Origin: Verrucomicrobiaceae bacterium
GTDB taxonomy: Bacteria > Verrucomicrobiota > Verrucomicrobiia > Verrucomicrobiales > Verrucomicrobiaceae
Assembly (NCBI GenBank): GCA_019694165.1
Contig: JAIBCL010000004.1
Span: 1-64,000, forward strand
DNA: 64,000 bases
Reading direction: 5' to 3'
The notes under the pieces were generated by a model. The model was not told where the DNA came from, ran no database searches, and was given only the letters and a program-made list of their open reading frames with translations. The translations under genes and the position numbers were made by a program. How positions within the stretch are numbered: position 1 is the stretch's first letter; each line of letters opens with the position of its first letter. Positions 27,006 to 36,600 of the stretch are shown piece after piece.

Positions 27006-27422
27006 TCAGCAGGCCGCAGCAATATCGCGCGTCCTCCCGCTGAGGAAGAACACGACCGCCGAGCAGGTGAAGAGGCACGCGTCTTTCGCGATGCCGCCGA
27101 AGGGATCGTGCAAGGCTGCGGGGTCATTGCCGATGACGAGGAACATCATCACGACGACCGCGAGCGTGGCGACGATTTGCCCGAGCTTCTCCAGCCAGCC
27201 GCTCATCAGAATGAGCCCCGCGATGATCTGCGCGATGCCGAGCACCTGCAGCGTGGCCAATGGCGATCCCCACCACCAGCCACTGCGCAGCACCATGTCG
27301 AACTGCCGCTGATCAGGAAAAAGCACCTTGGGCACCAGCCCTTCCCACAGCCAGACAAAGCCGACTGAGAAACGCGCTGCTAGCTTGAGATAGTGAAGTT
27401 GAAGGAGTGTGTTCGGATTCAT
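27006..27422 (-). CDS. DoxX-like membrane protein
   Basis: Encodes 138 residues from ATG 27422. Four hydrophobic segments follow the DoxX-like pattern: LAARFSVGFVWLWEGLVPKV (the WxxxGLxPKxL-type block), TLQVLGIAQIIAGLILMSG, LGQIVATLAVVVMMFLVIG and CLFTCSAVVFFLSGR. The biochemical role is unknown. It is the last gene of a minus-strand membrane cluster (27006-29936), 32 bases after the DUF2071 gene. Confidence 0.8.
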   Translation of the reverse strand: MNPNTLLQLHYLKLAARFSVGFVWLWEGLVPKVLFPDQRQFDMVLRSGWWWGSPLATLQVLGIAQIIAGLILMSGWLEKLGQIVATLAVVVMMFLVIGNDPAALHDPFGGIAKDACLFTCSAVVFFLSGRTRDIAAAC

Positions 27423-27454
27423 GAGGATGCGAGTCTGGGTTTGAGGGAAAGGGT

Positions 27455-28198
27455 TCAGGCCAGGCAAGGGCGGCTCATCCACACGTCGTCGAATCCTGCG
27501 GCGTAGTGCGCGCCGAAGAACGTGGCGTGCTCAGCCCATGCGCCGGTGCGATGGAGCAGCGAGAGGTCAGTCAGCCGTGCTTCGAGCGGCACGATCTGCC
27601 ACGGCGGATGCCACACGCGGAAGAGACGCTTCCATCCATACCAGTGGGTGAAGGCTGTGTAGCGCTCGACCAGGAACTCATCGAGCGAACCAGCCACGGC
27701 TTCGTGGGGAGTCGCGGTGAGAGCTGTCGTTGCCTCATAGCGCAGCGCGGCGTTCGAAGCTCGATCTTCCACCCACCCGCTCTGTGTCATCGAAGTGTGC
27801 TGATAGCTCTGCCTTCCCCACCGATACGGCAGACCGAAGAGCGCCGGGCCGAGCACGACGGCTTGCAGTTTCGGCAGCCATTCGGCGAGGAAGTAGATGC
27901 CGCTCTCGCCGCGATGCTTCACATACGCGCGAACGTTGAGGAACTCGTGCGTCGCGATCGGCTTGAACAACCAATCGCCGCCCAGCCGCGGATGCAGCCG
28001 CTGCATGGTGAACGCCACGCAGCTCACGTAGGCCATGCCATCGCGCACATCGAGAGTGAAGGGAACGAATGGCTGCAAGTGCTCCGGCTTGACCGCGAAG
28101 TGCAGGAATACGGCCTCACGCCAGCCTGCCAGGAACAAGGGTTCGCCTCGATGCGAGAGCAACCGTTCGCGAGCTTGCGCGCTGAGGCTTGTCTTCAT
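27455..28198 (-). CDS. DUF2071 (YqjF-like) protein
   Basis: Encodes 247 residues from ATG 28198, whose start overlaps the stop of the upstream membrane gene by four bases (ATGA). Conserved DUF2071 features include WREAVFLHFAVKPEHLQPFV near the start, AYVSCVAFTMQRLHP, FLNVRAYVKHRGESGIYFL (the NVRTYV..G..GIYF block) and HPPWQIVPLEA late. The fold is related to acetoacetate decarboxylase, but no member has a settled reaction. Tight packing with membrane genes suggests work on a membrane-linked substrate. Confidence 0.85.
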   Translation of the reverse strand: MKTSLSAQARERLLSHRGEPLFLAGWREAVFLHFAVKPEHLQPFVPFTLDVRDGMAYVSCVAFTMQRLHPRLGGDWLFKPIATHEFLNVRAYVKHRGESGIYFLAEWLPKLQAVVLGPALFGLPYRWGRQSYQHTSMTQSGWVEDRASNAALRYEATTALTATPHEAVAGSLDEFLVERYTAFTHWYGWKRLFRVWHPPWQIVPLEARLTDLSLLHRTGAWAEHATFFGAHYAAGFDDVWMSRPCLA

Positions 28199-28614
28199 TT
28201 TCGGAGGGCGGTGACGAGGTAGGTGATGGCGAAAGCGCCGTAGCCGAGGAACAGCGTCCAGTGCGCAACGGTCCTGCCGAACAAGCCGCGCCAGTGGCTG
28301 GTGGAATACACGGTCCACTGCATCACACAGCGGATGCCCCAGAAGATGCCGATAGCCGCTGCGAACCAGCGAATGAGTTCGTGCGATGGCTGTGCGATGT
28401 CGGCAGCGAAGCGCCAGGTGATGACGCCGAAGATGGCGCAGGTGAGCGCGATGAAGAAGGTGTGAACGTGAAACACCTCGCGCATGAGCAAGGGCGAACG
28501 CGCAAGGGGTTCCTTCCAGTTCATTGAGTGCAAAATGATCGGTCCGAGGATGGCGATGATGAGCTGGCCAATGGCGGCGGCAATGAGGCAGCAGGTAAGG
28601 GTGTTTGTGTTCAT
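28195..28614 (-). CDS. Four-helix membrane protein, paralogue of the product of 28807-29214
   Basis: Encodes 139 residues with four hydrophobic segments. It can be aligned along its whole length with the product of 28807-29214: LxW..EL/PL, LLxRxxFxVxxxFIxLT, FGxxTxR, then IxxFWxxRxxxQ and a Gly/Tyr-rich last helix. The pair is therefore an old duplication kept inside one operon. The function is unknown. Its stop overlaps the DUF2071 start by four bases. Confidence 0.75.
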   Translation of the reverse strand: MNTNTLTCCLIAAAIGQLIIAILGPIILHSMNWKEPLARSPLLMREVFHVHTFFIALTCAIFGVITWRFAADIAQPSHELIRWFAAAIGIFWGIRCVMQWTVYSTSHWRGLFGRTVAHWTLFLGYGAFAITYLVTALRK

Positions 28615-28621
28615 GGCTTTG

Positions 28622-28717
28622 AAAGTAGTGCTGGGCTTTAGCCAGCGCAGGATGGTTGGGTTAGCGGTAGTGAAGAGCGTTTGGCAGCGGTCGCGGGCTG
28701 AAGCCCATGACTACTTT
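28622..28717. repeat. REP-like element with AAAGTAG termini
   Basis: The left end is AAAGTAGT followed by a hairpin GCTGGGCTTTAGCCAGC. The right end, read on the other strand, is AAAGTAGT followed by CATGGGCTTCAGCCCGCG. The ends match the AAAGTAG...CTACTTT termini of the element at 6597-6708, while the stem sequence differs (GGGCTTTAGCC type against CCAGTC type). It separates the two halves of the membrane cluster, just after the paralogous four-helix gene starts and at the end of a truncated reading frame. Confidence 0.78.
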
Positions 28718-28800
28718 GCGGCGAGATCAGCGAGCGCGCTGGACATGGTCGAATGTTTGAAAGTGAATCCGCTGGCGAGGATGATGCGCTTGGGTTTCAT
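28711..28800 (-). pseudogene. Probable remnant of a TIGR01777-type SDR/epimerase gene
   Basis: A 29-codon frame starts at ATG 28800, six bases after the upstream gene stop, as expected for an operon gene. It reads MKPKRIILASGF at the start, very like the Rossmann start (MKPKRIILAGGxGFLG) of TIGR01777 NAD-dependent epimerases. It then loses similarity and stops at a TAG that is part of the AAAGTAG end of the REP-like element. TIGR01777 proteins often sit with DoxX-like and DUF2071 genes. I read it as the surviving head of a deleted gene; a real short peptide is possible. Confidence 0.4.
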
Positions 28801-28806
28801 GAGTGA

Positions 28807-29214
28807 TCAGCGGAAGGCCGCCCAGCCATAGACAGCGGTGAAGAAGACGAAGGCTGCGGTGAGCGTGTGATAGCCGAGCACGCGCCAGGCATTCGTGAGG
28901 TAAGGACGCGCGTGGAAGACGGCGATCTGCACGGCCAGGCGCAGCGCCCAGAACACGGCGATGAAGGCCGCCAGACTGCGTGCGAGCGGATCGCCTGCCT
29001 CCAGCGCGGGCAGATGCCGCAGCGTGAGCCAGCCGAAGCCGGTGATGGTGAGCACAATGAACACGCCATACACCCAGAAGAGCTGGCGCAGCAGCACGGG
29101 CAGGCGCGCGAGTTCGTGATTCCAATTCAGGGCGCTCGGCACCTGGATGCTGGCGAGCAGGATGCCGAAGTGGCCGAAGCCAGCGAGCGTGAGGAGGGTG
29201 TGATGCGTGGTCAT
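28807..29214 (-). CDS. Four-helix membrane protein, paralogue of the product of 28195-28614
   Basis: Encodes 135 residues from ATG 29214, overlapping the MBOAT gene stop by four bases. It has four hydrophobic segments: LAGFGHFGILLASIQVPSAL, LFWVYGVFIVLTITGFGWLT, LAAFIAVFWALRLAVQIAVF and TLTAAFVFFTAVYGWAAF. Family unknown. Coupling to the acyltransferase start-stop overlap suggests joint assembly or stoichiometric expression. Confidence 0.75.
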   Translation of the reverse strand: MTTHHTLLTLAGFGHFGILLASIQVPSALNWNHELARLPVLLRQLFWVYGVFIVLTITGFGWLTLRHLPALEAGDPLARSLAAFIAVFWALRLAVQIAVFHARPYLTNAWRVLGYHTLTAAFVFFTAVYGWAAFR

Positions 29215-29936
29215 AAAGCGTGCAGGAAGGTGAAGAAGGGTGCCGCCACGCGCCCGACAAACACCGGCGGGAAGGCGATCGGCAGGGGGAGGGTCAGCAG
29301 CGCGAGCGCTCGCACGCGCCACACGAGTCCACCCCGTGCGCAGGTGCAGCGTCGCTCCAGCGCGATGCCCAGCGCCTGGATCAGGAAATAAGCCGTGGGT
29401 CCGCCGTAGCCGCCTCGCGCTGGCACAGTGACGACGAGTTCGTGCACGAGCCCCGAGACCAAGAACACGGCCCACGTTGCCGCACGGCCGCCGAAGCGCA
29501 CTGCCACCGGGCGAAACACCAGCCGATGCGCCAGATCGCGGAAGGCGACGTTCCATCGCTGGCTCCAGAAGTCGGCGAGCGAGGCGGTGCCGAGCGGATT
29601 GTTCAGCAAGGGGCGCACATCACGGCCCCGCTCCCTCCAGAAAGCGGCGAGCATGGTGAACACACCGCCATGCAGGGCACTGATGAAGCCGATCATGCAG
29701 ACCCAGGTGGCTGCGAAAACGTTCGGCACCTGACGCGCGACGATCCACACCAGCACGCTGCCGATCAGCAGGTTCGTGATGCCGCGAAGAGCCAGCGGCT
29801 GGCGTTCCGCCGGAGCACGGTGCCAGGCGCGCAGGTCCATGCCGGGCCAGAGGAGGAAGGCGAGGTCGGCTTGCGGCGTCATGACAGCGACCTTGGCCCC
29901 AAGGAAGAGGAGGCTGGCCAGGAGCCACATTTCCAT
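29211..29936 (-). CDS. Membrane-bound O-acyltransferase, wax-synthase-like (MBOAT_2)
   Basis: Encodes 241 residues from ATG 29936 (or ATG 29930, which has AAAGGA at better spacing). Longer in-frame starts would swallow the upstream operator. The family block SLADFWSQRWNVAFRDLAHR, with the FW..RWN motif of wax-synthase-type MBOATs, and the membrane histidine in VFLVSGLVHELVVTVPARGG (candidate catalytic His) are clear. About six hydrophobic segments are visible, fewer than in full MBOATs, as usual for this short bacterial type. It would move an acyl chain to an alcohol or lipid at the membrane; substrates are unknown. It is the first gene of the cluster after the regulator. Confidence 0.85.
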   Translation of the reverse strand: MEMWLLASLLFLGAKVAVMTPQADLAFLLWPGMDLRAWHRAPAERQPLALRGITNLLIGSVLVWIVARQVPNVFAATWVCMIGFISALHGGVFTMLAAFWRERGRDVRPLLNNPLGTASLADFWSQRWNVAFRDLAHRLVFRPVAVRFGGRAATWAVFLVSGLVHELVVTVPARGGYGGPTAYFLIQALGIALERRCTCARGGLVWRVRALALLTLPLPIAFPPVFVGRVAAPFFTFLHAL

Positions 29937-29953
29937 CCATCCTTTATTGTCGG

Positions 29954-29977
29954 TTATTTCTGTTATTTCCGAAATCA
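29954..29977. promoter_or_regulatory. Putative GbsR operator upstream of the MBOAT gene
   Basis: TTATTTCTG, six bases, then CCGAAATCA. The left half equals that of the palindrome at 30537-30560 and the right half matches it at 7 of 9 positions with the same 6-base spacer. It lies 18 bases before the acyltransferase start, between the regulator stop and that start, as expected for a site controlling the membrane operon. Confidence 0.65.
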
Positions 29978-29997
29978 TAGGGCGCAAAAAAAGAGCC

Positions 29998-30531
29998 TCA
30001 ACCGAGGCCCAAAAGTTTGAAGACTTTCTCACCCATCTTCACGGCCCTGAGAAGGACGGGCGTGGGGGTCTTCTCGACCTGGGCAGCCCAGGTGTTGGCA
30101 AGTTCAAAGAAGTCGAGCATGCCCTGGAGGCGCTCGCGGGTCGTCTCGTCGGCGCTGCCCTTGGTCCTGCCCATCTCGTCGGCGGCCTCACGAAGCAGCT
30201 TCAGCGTCGGATCGATCTCACGGCGTTTCCGCTCAGCCATGATCACCCGGAACATCTCGAAGACATCCTTCATGCTCTCGAAGTGATCGCGTCGGTCGCC
30301 TTGCAGATGGACAACGCGCACAATGCCCCAGCCCTGGAGTTCCTTGAGCGCGGTGCTCACGTTCGAGCGTGCGAACTCCAGCGTCTCACAGATGTCCTCC
30401 GCATTGAGCGGCTTCTCGCCGAGGTAAAGCAGCGCGTGGACCTGGGCCATCGTGCGGTTGATGCCCCAGCGCGTGCCGAGTTCACCCCAATGGGTGACGA
30501 ACTTGCGGGCGATGGGTGTTAGCTCTGCCAT
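29998..30531 (-). CDS. GbsR/MarR-type transcriptional regulator
   Basis: Encodes 177 residues from ATG 30531. The winged-helix N half is typical of GbsR: FVTHWGELGTRWGINRTMAQVHALLYL, then LNAEDICETLEFARSNVSTALKELQGWGIVRVVH with the recognition helix, and the GDRRDHFES wing. The C half is helical and probably dimerises. Family members control choline/betaine or envelope genes; the ligand here is unknown. It sits upstream of the MBOAT cluster on the same strand, and a perfect palindrome ends six bases before its own start, so autoregulation is likely. Confidence 0.88.
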   Translation of the reverse strand: MAELTPIARKFVTHWGELGTRWGINRTMAQVHALLYLGEKPLNAEDICETLEFARSNVSTALKELQGWGIVRVVHLQGDRRDHFESMKDVFEMFRVIMAERKRREIDPTLKLLREAADEMGRTKGSADETTRERLQGMLDFFELANTWAAQVEKTPTPVLLRAVKMGEKVFKLLGLG

Positions 30532-30536
30532 GACGG

Positions 30537-30560
30537 TTATTTCTGTTGAGACAGAAATAA
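30537..30560. promoter_or_regulatory. Perfect 9-6-9 palindrome, putative GbsR autoregulatory operator
   Basis: TTATTTCTG, spacer TTGAGA, CAGAAATAA. The half-sites are exact inverse complements. The site is AT-rich in a GC-rich genome and lies 6 to 29 bases upstream of the regulator start, overlapping its translation-initiation or promoter region. It also falls within the 153-base region shared with the divergent DUF1800 gene at 30685. A second, diverged copy is at 29954-29977. Confidence 0.75.
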
Positions 30561-30684
30561 CAAAAATAAAAGCCGAGGCAAATGGTTTTCTGACACGGAG
30601 GTGCGACCGACTCAAAATGCTCAAATTATGTCTCGACACCGGGGGGCTTGATCCCGCATGATTCACGGTTAATCCCAATCATTC

Positions 30685-33600
30685 ATGCCATCCATGAAGA
30701 CGCACATGCTCCGCCTTGACCCAGACACGCAGCCGGCCTTCAGCCGTACCACAAAGACGAAGATGCTGCCGCTGCTGTTTGCATCCTGTCTTGCCGCGAA
30801 CACGGCGAGCGCCGTCATCGACAACTCCATCACCCAGGGCATCTGGCGGTTGAAGTACGGGGTGACGGAGGCGCAGATGGCGGACAGCAACTGGCTCGAC
30901 GGCGACGCTGACGGCGACGGCGTGAAGAACAAGGACGAGGTGGCCGCCGGCACGAATCCTTTCTCGGCCGGCTCGGTGGTGAAGATTAAGAGCATCACCA
31001 TCGACGGCAGCGGGAATGTGTCATTGGTATTCCCGACGGAAACCGACAAACAGTATGTGGTGCAGGGCGCGACGAGCCTGCCGACTTTCGCGAGCATCGG
31101 CGTGACGTGGGTGGGCACGGGCGGCGACAAGACGCTGACCTTCGCAAAAGGCGGCAACAAGTTCTTCCGCGTGCTCGTGCAGGACCTCGACACGGATGGC
31201 GATGGCGCGGCGGACTGGGCGGAGACCGTGGCAGGCTACAACAAGAACAGCTCCACTTCGCATGGCACCACAAACGACAAGGACTCGCTCACGGCGGCCA
31301 TTCCTGGCTCGAACGTCATTACGGTGAAGGTCACGAAGTCCAGCGCCCGCCAGCCTTCCGACTCGACGAGCGCACCGGTGGAGACGGGATCAATCACCAT
31401 CTCGCGCGGCGGGTCTTTGAAATTTAACACGCTCGTCGTGCCGATCCAGAAATCAGGCACGGCGGTGGAGGGCACCGACTATGACGGGCTGGTGTCATCG
31501 GTGACCTTCTCGGGCAAGACGACGGACGTGGTGCTGGCGGTGAATCCGAAGTACAACACGGCGCGCAAATCGAACGTGACGGCCATCGTGCAGGTGCTGG
31601 AAGGCAGCGGCTACACGCTGGGCGCGTCGAATAGCGGTGCGGTTGTGATCAATCCTGCAGGTCTCGCTCTTGGCACGGGTCTCACGGGCCAGTATCACAA
31701 TGAGTCGTCCACCTCGTATGCGACCAACCAGACGGTCTTCAATGGCGCGGCGGAGATGACGCGGGTGGATGCAACCATCGACTTCAACGGCATCGCGAGC
31801 ATGGCGCTGGGGAGCCCTTGCACGGTGACGACGAATGCGGCGCACGGGCTGACCACGGGTGATTCCATCACCATCGCGGGCGTGGTGGGCGGCTCGTTCA
31901 GTCCGGCCCTGGTCAATGGCGCGGTGGCGACGACGGCGACGGTCACAGGTCCGACGACATTCACCATTCCGCTGAATTGCATCGTGGTGCCCACCTCGTT
32001 GCTGACGGCCTCGGTGCTCGGGACCAATGGGCCCAACGGCTGGGGCCGCGTGGGCGGGCCGACGGGCATGACGCCGCCGTCCGCCAGCACGGCGTTCTCG
32101 GTGCGGTGGACCGGCAAGGTGCTGCCGCAGTACTCGGAGACGTATTACTTTGACTTTCGCAGCGACGACAGCGCGAAGGTCTGGGTGGACGGGAAGCTGC
32201 TGATCGACCGCTGGCAATCGCAGGGATCGGCCGAGTTTGTGAACTCCATCACGCTGAAGGCCGGCGTGCTCTACGACATCCAGATCGACTACCTGAACAT
32301 CAGCGGCAATGCGGAAGCGCGGCTTTACTGGTGGAGCAGCAGCCAGGTGAAGCAGATCATTCCGCAGAGCCGGCTGTTCCCGGCCGCGCCCGTCGCGAAT
32401 CAGGCCACCCACATTACCTCGTCCGTGTCGGCAGTGGGCTATACGGGAGAGCCGTTCTACTACAAGCTGCTGACGGCGGCGATCAACGGAGCCGTGACGT
32501 ACGCAGTCGATCCCACGAGCGGTCCGCTGCCTCCAGGATTGGCGCTTAACTCCGCCACCGGCGAGATCACCGGGACGCCGACGACAGCCGGTGCCTACAA
32601 CGTCGCGGTGAACGCAACGAACGTGGCCGCTGGTACGGTCACGGGCAGCTCGGTCATCGACTTCACCATCTATCCCACCGGAGCGGTGACGCGCGAAAAA
32701 GGAGCGGGCTATGCCACGGCGGACGGAACCATACCGGTGCTCGATGATGACACGGAATATCCGAACAACACGCTCCGCCGCTTGCGCGGCTACATCGTGC
32801 CGCCGAAGACCGGGAACTACTACTTCTGGCTCGCGGCCAGCAACAAGGCCGAGCTGTGGATCTCAACTGACTCGCAGTATGTGAACCGGGCGAAGCGCGC
32901 GACGGTGACTGCCTCCACTGGCAAGAAGACGTGGAATGCGCAGGCCACGCAGCGGACGAGCTGGTTGAAGCTCACGGCTGGCCAGAAGTACTACTTCGAC
33001 GTGCTCCATGACACCGGCATCGACGCCGATGATTATGTGAACGTGGGCTGGTGCCAGGACGATGTGGGCACCCGCATCGCCACGAGCGCAGATCCGAACC
33101 CCAACGGCGACCTTACCACCATCCCGAATGGCGGCGCGGCGCTGCCCGGCTATCCCTACAGCGGCACGGTGCCCGGTTATCTGTGCCAGCCTTACGACTA
33201 CCCGGCGCTGGCACCAGCCACGGGCAGCCTCTATGCCGCTAACCTCGGGCCGCAGGCCGACGCCGTCACCCAGGCGAGCGGGTCTGCCAACATCCGCGTG
33301 AATGCAGCTGGCACGCAGGCAACGTTGTACTTCAATTATCAAAACCTCACCACCGCGAGGACGCAGTACCATCTGCATGTGGACGGTTATGTGGACGGCG
33401 GCAATGTGACTCATACGCAGGGTGAAATCGTCTTCGATTTGGATGACGTGGATTCTTTCCACCCCGAATTGAAGACTGCCGACGGCGGTTACATTTGGAA
33501 TTTTGACGCTCTCGGTTCCTTCCTCAATCCGGGCAGCGACACGCTGCTGGGAGCACTCCAAAAGGGCAAAGTGTACCTCAACATCCACTCGGCCATGAAG

Positions 33601-36600
33601 CCCGGTGGCGAGATTCGCGGCACGCTGAATCTCGTCGAAGGCTCGCAGACGCCGCCGGATGCCTCGCAGTATCCCGCGCCGAGCTTCACGGATGATCACG
33701 GCACGGACGCTGGTGCCGCGCGTTTCCTAAATCAGGCCACTTACGGCGCGAGTCCGACCGACGTCGCCTATGTGAAGGCAAACGGATTCTCCGCGTGGAT
33801 CGACGATCAGCTCACCAAGCCGGTCAGCCGCACGTCAGGGGACGTGGTGGCCGGCATCACCGCCGACATCAACACGCCCTACCCGTCCACGCTCTTCACG
33901 GATGCTTGGTGGAAGTACTCGATCACTGGTGCGGACCAGCTCCGCCAGCGTCTGGCCTTTGCGCTGAGCGAAATTCTTGTCGTTTCGTGGGCCAACAACA
34001 CCGGCCCGCTCCAGAACAACGGCCGCATCCTGGCAGACTATTATGACAACCTCGTGGACTACTGCTTGCCGACGTCTGGAGTGACGAACAGCGGTAACTT
34101 CCGCGGGATTTTGAAGGCCGTGACGCTCACGCCCGCCATGGGCCTCTACCTCGACATGCGCGGCAATGAAAAGGGCGATGACACCGTCGGCCGCCATCCG
34201 AACGAGAACTACGCCCGTGAGATCATGCAGCTCTTCTCCGTGGGCCTGAACCGGACTTGGGACGATGGCAAGTTCGTGCTCGACAGCACGGGCAGCGTGG
34301 TGCCCACCTACACGCAGCCCAACATCATCGGCCTCTCCGCCCTGCTCACGGGCTGGAACTACGCGCAGGCCAATCAGTCGAACGGACGCGCACCCACGAA
34401 CTTCGGGCCGGGGGCGGATTACTTGAACCCGATGGTCCTCGTGCCGAGCCGGCACGAACTGGCCTCAAAGCTCCTGCTCAACAACGCCATGTCGCCGGCG
34501 GCCACGGGACAGACGCCGCGGGTGATCATCGCGAGCATCGGCACGGGCAGCCCGTGCACGATCACCACCAACACGGCCCACGGCTTGACCACGGGCGACA
34601 CCATCGTCATCGCCGGTGTGAACAGCGGCACGTTTGCCGGCGGCTACCCTGCCATCAACGCAACCTTCCAGGCCACGGTCACTTCCCCCACGGCATTCAC
34701 TGTCCCCGTCACCTGCTCAGCCGCTGCCGGGCTCGGCGGCACGGTCACGGGTGCCACGATCACTCCGGCCACATATGGCACCGGCGGCATGTTGCCGGTG
34801 AGCGGCTCGCAGGCCGACAACGGTGTGGCGGCCTACGACCAGTATGGACTCAACGAACTCGATCTGGCCATCGACAACATCGTCGCCAATGACAATGTCG
34901 GTCCCTACATCTGTCGCCAGCTCATTCAGCGCTTTGTGACCAGCGATCCCAGCCCGGGCTACCTCTACCGCGTGGTGCAGAAGTTCAAGGACAACGGCTC
35001 GGGCGTGCGCGGCGACATGGCGGCAGTGATCCGCCAGATTCTCCTCGACGGCGAGGCGCGCGGGAATCCGGCTGCGACAGGCAACCCGCCCAGCACGGCC
35101 AACTTCGGCAAGCAGCGGGAACCGATGCTGCGACTCACCGGCCCGGCCCGTGCCTTCCCTGCCGCCGGATACCCTGGTGCGAGCTACACGCAGCTCACCG
35201 GCGTGAATGCCCACAAGCTGCGCATCGTCACCGGCTCGGCGAATGACTTCAGCAGCAGCTTCAATGTGAGCCTCGACTTCCGAGGCAACTACTCGCCCGC
35301 CAACCAGACGCTCACGCCAGGAAACGTGCCCACCAGCACCACCTATGCCGTGCAGGCCACGCTGCCCATCGCGGCCACGCATCTTGACATCTCCAGCATC
35401 GGCACGGGCAATCCAACGGTGATCACCTGCGCGAAGCCTCACGGCCTGGGCTTGAGCGGGACGAAGACCGTGTGGCCGACCGGTCTCTGCGGCGTCTTCA
35501 GTGCCACCATCAACACTGGAGTCACGGCCACCATGACGGGTGCCAATACATTCACGTTGCCGATCAATACGACGAAAGTCTTCCAGATTGCCTCCATTGC
35601 CGTCGGCACGCCATGCGTGGTCACCACCACGGCACCTCACGGTCTTGCTGCCGGTGATACATCCGGTGTCACGATCAACGGTGTGACAGGCGGCACCTTT
35701 AGCGGCGGCGCCACCTCCATCAATGGCACCACTTTCACGGTGACGAACACGGGCACGAACACCTTCACCGTTAAGGTTGGGACAAACAACGTCACCTGCT
35801 CCGTCGCGCCCACCGGCTACACCACCTGGCGGCAGTGCAGCAATCCTTGCCTTGTCACCACCCAGGTGCCGCATGGCCTCACGACAGGTGACAGCGTGAC
35901 TTTCGCCAACATCTCCGGTGGGTCGTTCACTCCGGCACTCAATGGTAGTACGGCATTCCCAGTCACAGTGGTCGATTCCACCTCCTTCACCGTCGCATCG
36001 AGCTGCGCGGTGCACTCGACTCCGAACACCGGCAACATTGTCGGTGGCAACACGCTGGATGTGAACGCCACTGGCATGGTCAATGCCACCTACTCTCAGG
36101 CGGCGGGCAGCACGACGATGACCGTCAACACCGCCGGACCGCAGACCGACGTGGTGGTGCCTGGCACCGGTGGAGCGACGATCAAGAGCAAGGTGTACCT
36201 CACGGTGCTCAGCCGCAGTTCCTCTCTGGCGCTCACCAGCATGGCCATCAACACCAATCCCGTGCAGATCACCAAGGCTGGTCATGGCCTCTCCAGTGGC
36301 GATACGGTGACCATCAGCGGCGTCACGGGTGGCTCGTTCAGCAGCAATGGCTTCACCGGCGTAGGTGCGATCAACAAGACTCACACCGTCACCGTCATCG
36401 ACGCCAACACCTTCTCCGTTCCGGTGGCGTTGGGGGCCACGGCACCGACTGCTGCCGGCACTGCTGTCGGCACTTTTGGCTCGCAGGCGGCAGACGGCAT
36501 TTATGTCGTGCAAACCACTCCTACTGGCAGCTCATTTACGGTGACAACGGCGGATACGCCAACAGCCGCGCGCTCGGGCAACGTGCTCATTCCGAAAATC

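Noticed and set aside
34717..36513. Long minus-strand open frame opposite the DUF1800 repeats
   Set aside because: It arises from the repetitive Thr/Gly/Val codons of the sense gene; no protein features.
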